Origin: JAWPMV01 sp038527215
Lineage (GTDB): Bacteria; Bacteroidota; Bacteroidia; J057
DNA length: 38,919 nucleotides
Assembly (NCBI GenBank): GCA_038527215.1
Contig: JBCBGC010000074.1
Location: 1-38,919 of the forward strand
Reading direction: 5' to 3'
A model generated the notes under the pieces. The model did no database searches. It was given only the letters and a program-made list of their open reading frames with translations, and was not told the origin of the DNA. Position 1 is the first letter of the stretch, and the number at the start of each line of letters is the position of its first letter. Position numbers and translations under genes: made by a program. This document shows positions 7,650-14,891 of the stretch, one piece after another.

Positions 7650-8801
7650 ATGATCAGAATTATCATACCCCTGGCCATGCTCATCCTTCTGGGCATGGGT
7701 GCCTATTGGGGGACGCAATCCACCAGCCTGGAAACAGAAGAAGTGATCCGCTCCGAGAAACTGGATTTTCGGGTGGAGACGGTGGTGGCAGACCTGGATA
7801 TTCCCTGGGCCATGGCTTTTTTACCCAATGGAGATATGCTTTTTACCGAAAGAAAAGGCAGTCTTAGGCTGGTCCAACAGGGGGAGCTACATCCCAAGCC
7901 AATTGGGGGTGTGCCCAAAGTGAGAGCACGGGGCCAGGGCGGCCTGCTCGACCTGGAACTGCATCCACAATACGCGGAAAATGGCTGGATTTATCTGAGC
8001 TATTCCTCTCCCATTGAGGGAGACGAGCCCGGTGAAGGAGCGAATACTGCTCTGATGCGGGCCAAAATCAAAGATCATCAACTGGTCGAACAGGAAGTGA
8101 TTTTTAAAGCGCTTCCCAATTATCGCCAATCTCATCACTACGGAGGGCGGATCATCTTTGACCAGGAAGGCTACCTCTACCTGAGCGTGGGAGACCGGGG
8201 CGGCAGAGATGAAAACCAAACCCTCACCAACTATCGCGGAAAAATTTTCCGCCTCAATGACGATGGCAGTATACCAGAAGATAATCCCTTCGTGGAAGAG
8301 GCAGGAGCCGTAACGGCCATTTGGTCCTGGGGGCACCGGAATCCACAGGGGCTCAGTCTGCATCCCGAGACCGGAGAAGTATGGGAGCATGAACACGGGC
8401 CCAAAGGAGGGGACGAGCTTAACCTCATCCAAAAAGGCCGGAACTATGGCTGGCCGACCATCACCTATGGCATCAATTATATCGGTACCAAAATCACCGA
8501 TGAAACCCACCGGGAAGGCATGGAACAACCGCAGACCTACTGGGTTCCCTCTATTGCACCCTGTGGCATGGACTTCGTCGAAGATGAACAATACGGTGCC
8601 TGGCAGGGCAATATCTTGATCGGCTCTTTGTCTTTCCGCTACCTGGAAAGAGTAGAACTCAAGGGCCACGAAGTGGTCCACCAGGAAAAACTCCTGGAGG
8701 GTATCGGACGGGTGCGGGCGATAGAACAAGCCCCCGACGGATATATGTATGTGGCCATCGAAGGCCCTGGAAAAATTGTACGCCTGGTTCCAGAGAAATA
8801 A
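7650..8801 (+). CDS. PQQ-dependent sugar dehydrogenase (GSDH family)
   Basis: A 383-residue six-bladed beta-propeller oxidoreductase. An N-terminal hydrophobic segment (MIRIIIPLAMLILLGMGAYW) acts as a signal or anchor. Family motifs occur in order: LDIPWAMAFLPNGDMLFTER, RGQGGLLDLELHP, SHHYGGRIIFDQEGYLYLSVGDRGG (the His is the expected catalytic base), WGHRNPQGLSLHP, HEHGPKGGDELNLI and GRNYGWP. Together these define soluble aldose/sorbosone-type dehydrogenases that use PQQ and calcium and oxidise sugars in the periplasm. A c-type cytochrome gene starts 98 bp downstream and is a plausible electron acceptor. No PQQ biosynthesis genes are in the window, so cofactor supply is unknown. The length is typical for the family. 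Confidence 0.92.
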   Translation: MIRIIIPLAMLILLGMGAYWGTQSTSLETEEVIRSEKLDFRVETVVADLDIPWAMAFLPNGDMLFTERKGSLRLVQQGELHPKPIGGVPKVRARGQGGLLDLELHPQYAENGWIYLSYSSPIEGDEPGEGANTALMRAKIKDHQLVEQEVIFKALPNYRQSHHYGGRIIFDQEGYLYLSVGDRGGRDENQTLTNYRGKIFRLNDDGSIPEDNPFVEEAGAVTAIWSWGHRNPQGLSLHPETGEVWEHEHGPKGGDELNLIQKGRNYGWPTITYGINYIGTKITDETHREGMEQPQTYWVPSIAPCGMDFVEDEQYGAWQGNILIGSLSFRYLERVELKGHEVVHQEKLLEGIGRVRAIEQAPDGYMYVAIEGPGKIVRLVPEK

Positions 8802-8899
8802 AAAACAATTAAAAAGGCCCACCAAGCGTGGCTTTTGTCCGAAAACTTCATCCAAAGAGCAGCCAACAATCCCCTCTCATTGGCGTTGAGAAAGATACT

Positions 8900-9313
8900 A
8901 TGCATCATCCCATGACCAGATTTTTTTCCCTGGCCCTGATCCTCCTGCTGGGCGCAGCTTTTTTTCCTGTAGAAGAAGAATTCGAAGAAAGTAAAAAACG
9001 GGGCAAGGAGCTATACGAAGAAATGTGCGTTACCTGCCACATGGGCAATGGAGAAGGGCTGATGGGGGCTTTCCCTCCCATTGCCAAGTCGGATTTCCTG
9101 ACCAAATATCCCCTGGATGCCATCCGAGCCGTCAAATACGGCCAATCTGGTGAAATCACCGTCAACGGCGAAACCTACAATAGCTATATGCCCGAACCAG
9201 GGCTGGAAGATCAGGAAATCGCCGATGTAATGAATTACATCCGCAATGCCTGGGGCAACCAGAATGATACCATGGTTACCGCCACCATGGTCGCAGCACT
9301 AGAGAAAGAATAA
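8900..9313 (+). CDS. Small exported c-type cytochrome
   Basis: A 137-residue protein from ATG 8900 (or 133 residues from ATG 8912), with a signal segment FFSLALILLLGAAFF. A single haem-attachment motif CVTCH follows ELYEEM. The expected distal ligand Met lies in YNSYMPEPGLEDQEIADVMNYI, the class I cytochrome c pattern. The mature protein has an acidic linker (EEEFEESKK) before the haem domain. It probably carries electrons in the periplasm. Its position directly after the PQQ-type dehydrogenase on the same strand suggests it accepts electrons from it. The stop is 4 bp from the convergent Gfo/Idh gene. Confidence 0.9.
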   Translation: MHHPMTRFFSLALILLLGAAFFPVEEEFEESKKRGKELYEEMCVTCHMGNGEGLMGAFPPIAKSDFLTKYPLDAIRAVKYGQSGEITVNGETYNSYMPEPGLEDQEIADVMNYIRNAWGNQNDTMVTATMVAALEKE

Positions 9314-9317
9314 ATCC

Positions 9318-10718
9318 TTATATCCGCTTGGCGCGAGGTTCCAGATCTGTCAATTCCGCGATGCGGACGGGATGGCCTGACTCGATGCTTTTACGGGCGG
9401 CAATGCCAATCAGAATAGACATGGCGCCATCCCGACTCCCCGCCGTATGCCCCATGGGATCAGGATTTTCTGGGTTCCGGAAGAGTTGATCCTGTAATCG
9501 GGAATCGCCCCCGCCATGGCCTCCCCGCTGATACCTCACCGGCACCACCTCATGCTTCTGCCAGTTTTTATGCAGGATGATGGGCTTTACAGCCGTAGCC
9601 TTCCCTTCTCCGCCCATCTCAGCAGCGTGCAGCGCATCCTGGCTGATGGCGTCTCCTTCCAACCAGGGAATATCCAACCAGGCTTCTATGCGTCCATCTG
9701 TCCCGTTAAAGGCAATGCGCCAGCCTTCAAAGGGAGAATAAGTGGTCAGCGAATAATTGGCCAGGACCTGATTCTTATACTGAATCTGGGCTGACATGCG
9801 GTCATAAATATTCACTTCATGTCGGAAGAGGCAGTTGTCGCGAATGTAGCCATCGTATTTTTCGTGGGCGGCATACAGGTCCATGTAGCGCTGGTTTTGG
9901 GTGATGTCCCAGTGAAACTGACAATCCTGCTTGTGTTCGCAACTGCGACAATTCTCTCCGCGAAAGGGGCCATTGCTGCCATAGTGTTCCAGGGCTCCAT
10001 AAGCATGCACTTCTTCCGGCTCACTGTCCAGCCACCAGTTGAGCAGGTCGAAGTGGTGCGTGGCTTTATGAACCCAAAGCGTGCCCCCTTCTTGTCTGAG
10101 ACCATGCCAGCGACGGAAGTAAGAGGCCCCGTGATAGGTGTTGAGATACCAATGAAAATCTACAGAATTAACCCGACCGATTTGCTGCTCCATCAGCAGC
10201 TTTTTGATGGTGGTCATATAAGGGCTCCAGCGGTAGTTGAAACCGACGATCAGGTTGCCACGATTGCGCCTTTCTGCATCGAGGATGGCCTGGCACTTCC
10301 GCTCGTCGGTAGTCAGTGGTTTTTCCGTCAACACATCACAGCCTGCGTCCAGCCCTTTGACGATAAACTCATGGTGGGTAGAATCTTTGGTGGTGACGAT
10401 CAACAGCTCAGGCTGGGTGGTGGCCATCATCTCATCAAAGTCCGTAAAAGTCGGACAGTTCACCTTCATATATTCCTTTCCATAGGCTAGCCGACCTGGA
10501 TTGATATCGCTAATCCCCACGAATTCCAGCAGATCGCTGTATTCTTCCACCAGACGCCGCCCCCAAAAGCTGGTGCCTCTTACGCCGGTTCCGACCAGCG
10601 CGACGCGTATTTTTTTGTGGGGGGACAAAAACTGCCAGGAAGGCATGGCCAGGGTTGTGCCAGCCGCCAGGGTAGCCAGGGAGGTCAAAAAGGCCCGGCG
10701 ATGTTGGGTAGCGTTCAT
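9318..10718 (-). CDS. Tat-exported Gfo/Idh/MocA-family oxidoreductase with Cys cluster
   Basis: A 466-residue protein with a Tat-like leader (HRRAFLTSLATLAAGTTLA). The Rossmann fold opens with IRVALVGTGVRGTSFWG. Catalytic-region motifs are TEKPLTTD with Lys133, GFNYRWSPY, and HKATHHFDLLNWWL with His221 and Asp224. The family oxidises or isomerises sugars and related compounds with tightly bound NAD(P). Residues 257-266 hold a C-x2-C-x5-C cluster (CRSCEHKQDC) with another Cys at 296, outside the standard fold. This could bind zinc or another metal, or form disulphides. The leader suggests that the folded, cofactor-loaded enzyme acts in the periplasm. It is followed 64 bp upstream by a surface-protein gene on the same strand. 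The substrate cannot be told. Confidence 0.9.
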   Translation of the reverse strand: MNATQHRRAFLTSLATLAAGTTLAMPSWQFLSPHKKIRVALVGTGVRGTSFWGRRLVEEYSDLLEFVGISDINPGRLAYGKEYMKVNCPTFTDFDEMMATTQPELLIVTTKDSTHHEFIVKGLDAGCDVLTEKPLTTDERKCQAILDAERRNRGNLIVGFNYRWSPYMTTIKKLLMEQQIGRVNSVDFHWYLNTYHGASYFRRWHGLRQEGGTLWVHKATHHFDLLNWWLDSEPEEVHAYGALEHYGSNGPFRGENCRSCEHKQDCQFHWDITQNQRYMDLYAAHEKYDGYIRDNCLFRHEVNIYDRMSAQIQYKNQVLANYSLTTYSPFEGWRIAFNGTDGRIEAWLDIPWLEGDAISQDALHAAEMGGEGKATAVKPIILHKNWQKHEVVPVRYQRGGHGGGDSRLQDQLFRNPENPDPMGHTAGSRDGAMSILIGIAARKSIESGHPVRIAELTDLEPRAKRI

Positions 10719-10783
10719 ATGGAGTAGTCTTTTTCAGAAGATAACAGCTGGCAAGGAAAAAGCCTTGGCGGAAGGCTGCTCAT

Positions 10784-11953
10784 TTAGAATTTTCTGATGG
10801 CTCGGATTCGGTGCACCGCCACCTTGATCTGAATCCCGGTCGAGCCTACCCCAAAATCCGTGGCTGACCCATTGAATAAGGTAAAGTTGAGCCCGTCTCC
10901 CTGGGTAGAACTCCAATAGTTATGTGGAGAAAAGCCCCCGTAACCCTTGAGATGAAGGTTTTGGTACATGCTAACCAAAGCGTCCCGGGCCGGTAAAAAC
11001 CAATCGCTATAGCCATTTAAACTCAGGTTTTGGCAGACCGCCGCCGCAATACCAGCCGTGGGACAACCTGAAACGATGGCGGGGGTATTGACAGCGCCTT
11101 GGCCCAGGGCGGTGGCATTGGCATTGTTGATGGTAACCCCATAGCAGCCCCACTCCCCGGCACCCTGATCCATCGCCGCTGCTACATGTCCACTGCCCAG
11201 GCTATCGAGCTGAAAAATCAGGCCACCGGCCCAGCTTTTGCCATATAAACTATCCACCGGTTCTCCACCGTTGACGATGCTCAGGGGCGTTTCTCCGGTA
11301 TCCAAGCGTTGTTGGATGTTGAGGTTTGCCCCGGTGTTCAACTGACTCAAACCAGGGATCACGATATAGTTGGACTGGCTGAGAAAAATGGTGTCCCCAT
11401 TGAGGGATAATTGCTGTAGCTCATTGGTAGGATCGGGGTCGGTTTGTTGCGTGATAAAACCCGCATCATTGGTGAACTGACTGAGGTTTTGCGGAGCATT
11501 GGTAAGGTCCTGGTAGTCGCCGGAAAAAGCATTCTCTGCGATGCGGGCAGTATCAGCCCGGTCTGCGTATAGCGCATAAGGAACACTTAGCAGTTGAGAG
11601 GTGTGGAGGCTGACGAAATTGGTTCCTCCGGTAGCATCCATTTTTACTTCGAGGAAAAAACGATGATCCGCCCAGGCCAGCGATTCAAACTGGCCGGATT
11701 GCACGGCTCCCGTCCCAATGGCGAGATGAACTAGCCCAAAATCGTTGGTGGTGAGGAAGAAATGTTCTTCGTATACGAGGGGACCGTTAAGGCTATCGGT
11801 CCGCAGGCCCATGGATAAGCCGACGCTTTGCTGGCTCAGCAACTGCCCGTTAGCATCGCGCAAGACCGCCTGATAGGAGATCGCCTGTGGAGCTTGTGCG
11901 GATATAGAAAGATAGCTCAGGAGGAGGAAGGAAATACCAAACAGGGTTTTCAT
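10784..11953 (-). CDS. Secreted modular protein with DUF1566/Lcl-like C-terminus
   Basis: A 389-residue exported protein (signal MKTLFGISFLLLSYLSISAQ). Its N-terminal module (AISYQAVLRDANGQLLSQQSV through LLSVPYALYADRA) is paralogous to that of the S74 protein at 5534-7384. A linker with DPTNELQQLSLNGDTIFLS also has a counterpart there. The C-terminal 150 residues read like the DUF1566/Lcl (FGE-like) fold: KSWAGGLIFQLD, GYSDWFLPARDALVSMYQNL, NYWSSTQ and IKVAVHRIRAIRKF. This domain type occurs in surface and adhesin-like proteins; no catalytic activity is established. No T9SS sorting domain is visible. Together with the S74 protein it shows one N-terminal delivery module joined to different C-terminal heads. 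Confidence 0.8.
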   Translation of the reverse strand: MKTLFGISFLLLSYLSISAQAPQAISYQAVLRDANGQLLSQQSVGLSMGLRTDSLNGPLVYEEHFFLTTNDFGLVHLAIGTGAVQSGQFESLAWADHRFFLEVKMDATGGTNFVSLHTSQLLSVPYALYADRADTARIAENAFSGDYQDLTNAPQNLSQFTNDAGFITQQTDPDPTNELQQLSLNGDTIFLSQSNYIVIPGLSQLNTGANLNIQQRLDTGETPLSIVNGGEPVDSLYGKSWAGGLIFQLDSLGSGHVAAAMDQGAGEWGCYGVTINNANATALGQGAVNTPAIVSGCPTAGIAAAVCQNLSLNGYSDWFLPARDALVSMYQNLHLKGYGGFSPHNYWSSTQGDGLNFTLFNGSATDFGVGSTGIQIKVAVHRIRAIRKF

Positions 11954-12057
11954 GAGGAAGGAGGTTGTAGGTAAATGGCTAAAGGAAAGGGACCCTTTTC
12001 ACGGCAAAAAATAAGATACGCAAAAAGCAGATACCTGGTATCTGGGTCTACCTCAAT

Positions 12058-12092
12058 AAAAAAGAGCCCCGAAAACCCTAAGGTTTCCGGGG
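12058..12092 (-). terminator. Intrinsic terminator after the CHAT operon/small peptide gene
   Basis: On the minus strand CCCCGGAAACC (12082-12092) pairs with GGTTTTCGGGG (12067-12077), 11 bp with one G-U, around a 4-base loop. CTC and then six T residues follow (12058-12063). It lies 52 bp beyond the stop of the 52-codon gene, which supports transcription through that gene. Confidence 0.85.
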
Positions 12093-12143
12093 GTGTTGAT
12101 GGTGGTGTATGCTTTGGGGAAAAGTAATGAGGGAAAAAGGGAC

Positions 12144-12302
12144 CTAACGGCGGCGAGGAATGCGACGAGGACGTAGCTGACGTTTTTGTCCACCCATGCT
12201 TTTCGGACGCTTGGGCATGATACCGTCCTCGGGGCTCCAGGGAAAAGCATCTTCTCCGAACAAGGGCAAGGTCCAATTAGGGCGTTTTTCTGGCGAATTC
12301 AT
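12144..12302 (-). CDS. Small basic protein of 52 residues, unknown function
   Basis: The frame from ATG 12302 to TAG 12144 encodes a protein with an aromatic, proline-rich start (NSPEKRPNWTLPLFGEDAFP) and a strongly basic end (KRPKSMGGQKRQLRPRRIPR then RR). It has no signal peptide or membrane helix. Support for it being real is contextual: it lies between a four-gene minus-strand unit and a strong terminator 52 bp downstream. A 7-codon frame upstream overlaps its start as ATGA and carries a good Shine-Dalgarno. The basic tail could bind RNA, DNA or ribosomes; this is inference. It is 146 bp from the stop of the membrane-protein gene, so it may be the fourth gene of the CHAT operon or independently transcribed. 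Confidence 0.5.
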   Translation of the reverse strand: MNSPEKRPNWTLPLFGEDAFPWSPEDGIMPKRPKSMGGQKRQLRPRRIPRRR

Positions 12303-12322
12303 CTGGCTAATGTTTTTGTCAT
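12299..12322 (-). CDS. Seven-codon leader frame overlapping the 52-residue gene
   Basis: ATG 12322 encodes MTKTLAR and stops at TGA 12299, overlapping the next ATG (12302) in an ATGA junction. AGGAG (12328-12332) sits 5 bases upstream, a better ribosome-binding site than most genes in this window have. The arrangement fits translational coupling, with termination at the mini-frame feeding initiation of the basic peptide. It may equally be chance. Confidence 0.3.
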   Translation of the reverse strand: MTKTLAR

Positions 12323-12448
12323 GTTTTCTCCTATCTATTCAAGGCAGATGCCAGCTGGTTAATGCGCTGATTTTCAGAATTTTGTGTATGGCATACCCTT
12401 GCGTATTTTCTCAAATATCCAAAATGACTTCCCAAAATGAAAAAAGAC

Positions 12449-12985
12449 TTAGGCCGCCTGTTGGTGGTTCATGGCCTCTTTTACCTTGTTAATGACCAGA
12501 TCTTTTGCGCTGATCACCCGATCCAGCAGTTCGTTGATATCCGCAGCATTTTCTAGAGATAATTTCCTATTCTCCAGGTGGTGGGTCATCCGCTTGGCGA
12601 ATATGGCATCCAGGTCCATCAATTCCTGAAAGGCATTATTCAACACTTCATAGGCAGGAGGACTGATTACCGCGATTTCCACCAATTCCCCGAGAACTTC
12701 CGGGAATAATGGATGAACCTCCTCGTCATACTTTTCCAGTCGCTCCGTATCTATTTTGGCTGGATTGGTATGGGCCAGCCAAACATACCAGTTGATGGTA
12801 TGCTGCATAGTGAAAAGTTTTCGCCCGGTCTGGCTCAGTTGAGTCTGAAACTTTTCGCGCTTCGCCACTAGCTGCTCCCGCTCCCAACGTTTTTGCTCGT
12901 TGCGGGTATCGAAATATTTGTTGATGAGACTAGGCACGATGCCGATCAGGGCACCTACGATTAAGGGGATAAGGGTAGCAGACAT
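12449..12985 (-). CDS. One-helix membrane protein with cytoplasmic helical domain, unknown function
   Basis: A 178-residue protein. Residues 4-24 (TLIPLIVGALIGIVPSLINKY) form a single hydrophobic helix. A charged segment follows (FDTRNEQKRWEREQLVAKREK), so the C-terminal part is predicted to be cytoplasmic. The remainder is alpha-helical and charged with coiled-coil character. No enzyme motif is visible. The start is 11 bp after the stop of the CHAT protease gene, so the two are almost certainly co-transcribed. In this setting it could be a membrane-disrupting or membrane-anchoring partner, or a substrate of the CHAT protease; the sequence alone does not decide. I do not recognise a named family. 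Confidence 0.75.
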   Translation of the reverse strand: MSATLIPLIVGALIGIVPSLINKYFDTRNEQKRWEREQLVAKREKFQTQLSQTGRKLFTMQHTINWYVWLAHTNPAKIDTERLEKYDEEVHPLFPEVLGELVEIAVISPPAYEVLNNAFQELMDLDAIFAKRMTHHLENRKLSLENAADINELLDRVISAKDLVINKVKEAMNHQQAA

Positions 12986-12996
12986 AGGTAGAGAAT

Positions 12997-14889
12997 CTAG
13001 GGGGTGGAATAAGTGAGCTTCAGGCCGGGATGGCCATAGTATACATAAGCCAGAGGCGTGAGGTTCCCACGTATTTCGTAGGAATCTCGTAAGTTCTGGA
13101 GGATTTCGCCCAGGGTTTTGCCTTCCTGCAACGCCTGTTCATAAAAGCCTTCCGCCAACTCTCGCGCCAGGACATCCTGAACCGACCAGAGAGGAGCCAG
13201 GAAACCTTGTGCGCCGTTCAGCAAAAGGATTCCGGGAAAACCTGAGGCTTGGCCCAGAAAGGTATTTTCGGTGCCTACCTGGCAGGCATTGAGAAAGCAA
13301 AAAGCGATGGGAGGCGTTTCTCCCGGACGGTATCCGCCTACCAGGAAACTGGCTGGAAAAACTTCTCCCGTCGTCAGGAATAGTCCACTGCTGCTGGCGC
13401 GTGGGTCGCTGAAGCCGTGGAGGGCGATGTGCATCAAGTGCCCTTTAGGCGGTTCAGTATCCCCTTGTTTGGCCAGGGAGTCCAAAGTAGCTTTATCTGC
13501 TTCCAGCGGAATCGCCTGATAGGTATTGACCAGGTGTTCCCGCTCTTTTTCTGCCTCCGGTAAGCGTACTTGGCGAGCCGCCAGGGTATAGTGGCCGGAA
13601 AGGGCGGTGATTTGCCCGATTTCCAGGGCCTGAGGAGGCTGAGCCGGCACCTGATTGTGCATCCACCATCTGCCCATTTGGGTTTGATTGCCCAGGAAGA
13701 GAAGCTCATTTTCTGGCAACAAAGCCTGATCCAACAAGGCCAATTCCCAAGGCACAAAAGGCTCATCGGTGGAGAGCAGGAGGGTCAAGGCTTGATCCCC
13801 CAGTTTTTCCTGCACCTGATGCATGATTGGTTCCAGCCTATCCGGAAAGGCGGCCCGGATCATTTTGCCCAGGTTTTGGAGGCCGTTCCAGGGACCAGGC
13901 CCATCAAAGCCGGCTTGTTGAAAATCTGCCGCCAGGCGGCTGGCGGCTGCCTGGGCCTGCTCCTCACTCAGGCGGGAGATGGCGCCTTCGTTCACCCCGA
14001 TGGAAGGGGCCAGGATGGACCATTGCAAGGTCTCGCCATCCCTGCGCATGATGTTGAGCTGCAGGTCAATGGCAGTCTGTTCAGGAACCGCTCGGCTAAC
14101 CTGAAAGCTGGCCGGAGGCGTATCTACTGCTTCCAGGGTTTCGGAATCGAGGTTTACTTGTTTGGTGGCGGTGCCCAGGTGCTGATGGCGGAACATATAC
14201 AAAGCCGTAAAGGAGAGCTGGGTGACGCCCTCATGTGCTTTACAGGGAAAAAATACCGCGGTATGCGCGTCCAACGGTAGGGCTCGGGTATCCGGTCCGA
14301 TCAGTTCTGCCCCGCTTACCAGTAAGCGTACCTCTATCCGATCCTCCGGACCAAAGTCTTCTACGCTGAGCGTGCCAGAGGAGATCAGGGTGTCGTCTGC
14401 TTCCGGCCGAAATCCCACCGCTACCTCAAAAGCCTGCCCGGCCTGGATATCTGCGGGCGTATCTAAGCGGGGATGAGCCTGGAAGCCGGTTTTTTCCGAT
14501 AAATCATGGGACTTAGGAAGGCTCAGATTTCGATCCATCTCTTCAATCATGAGGAAATAGCCTATGAGGCTTTCTCCCTGATAAATCAGATGCCGACCTG
14601 CTTCCGCATGGTCTACTACATCATCCGCCTGGCTTTCCCAGGCTAAACATCTTTCCGGGAGTAATTCCCCAATGGGGGTATCTGCATGGCTTGCGGACTG
14701 GATTTTTTGTAGCCAAAGCTGGAGTTCATCGGGAAGGAGGATTACCCCATCCCGATCTTCGGTAGCTGGGATCAGTAAGGGGCGGGGGAGCACACTATGT
14801 TGGGCATACCATGCCAGTAATTCTTCCCTGGTAAGAGGACCCTGAAAGACAAAACATTTCCTTTGGACAAATTCAGCAAAAGTTTCCAT
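12997..14889 (-). CDS. CHAT-domain (caspase-like) cysteine protease, long form
   Basis: A 630-residue protein from ATG 14889, 2 bp after the stop of the hydrolase gene; an upstream in-frame start at 14925 would overlap it. Residues 1-130 are an unrecognised helical region. Residues about 140-265 look beta-rich (LDTPADIQAGQAFEVAVGF onward), like an Ig-type sandwich. A CHAT domain occupies about 365-630: EPFVPWELALLDQ (376-388), the catalytic His491 in HIALHGFSD and Cys536 in FCFLNACQVGT, then APLWSVQD and the end element PLAYVYYGHPGL. CHAT proteases are clan CD relatives of caspases and separase. In bacteria they often act as effectors in conflict systems that cut host or partner proteins. No signal peptide or membrane helix is seen, so it is cytoplasmic. 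It is sandwiched between an alpha/beta hydrolase and a one-helix membrane protein. Confidence 0.9.
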   Translation of the reverse strand: METFAEFVQRKCFVFQGPLTREELLAWYAQHSVLPRPLLIPATEDRDGVILLPDELQLWLQKIQSASHADTPIGELLPERCLAWESQADDVVDHAEAGRHLIYQGESLIGYFLMIEEMDRNLSLPKSHDLSEKTGFQAHPRLDTPADIQAGQAFEVAVGFRPEADDTLISSGTLSVEDFGPEDRIEVRLLVSGAELIGPDTRALPLDAHTAVFFPCKAHEGVTQLSFTALYMFRHQHLGTATKQVNLDSETLEAVDTPPASFQVSRAVPEQTAIDLQLNIMRRDGETLQWSILAPSIGVNEGAISRLSEEQAQAAASRLAADFQQAGFDGPGPWNGLQNLGKMIRAAFPDRLEPIMHQVQEKLGDQALTLLLSTDEPFVPWELALLDQALLPENELLFLGNQTQMGRWWMHNQVPAQPPQALEIGQITALSGHYTLAARQVRLPEAEKEREHLVNTYQAIPLEADKATLDSLAKQGDTEPPKGHLMHIALHGFSDPRASSSGLFLTTGEVFPASFLVGGYRPGETPPIAFCFLNACQVGTENTFLGQASGFPGILLLNGAQGFLAPLWSVQDVLARELAEGFYEQALQEGKTLGEILQNLRDSYEIRGNLTPLAYVYYGHPGLKLTYSTP

Positions 14890-14891
14890 GG

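Noticed and set aside
7887..8855. Long open frame of 322 residues antisense to the PQQ dehydrogenase
   Set aside because: It mirrors a well-supported gene and has no recognisable motif or signal peptide.
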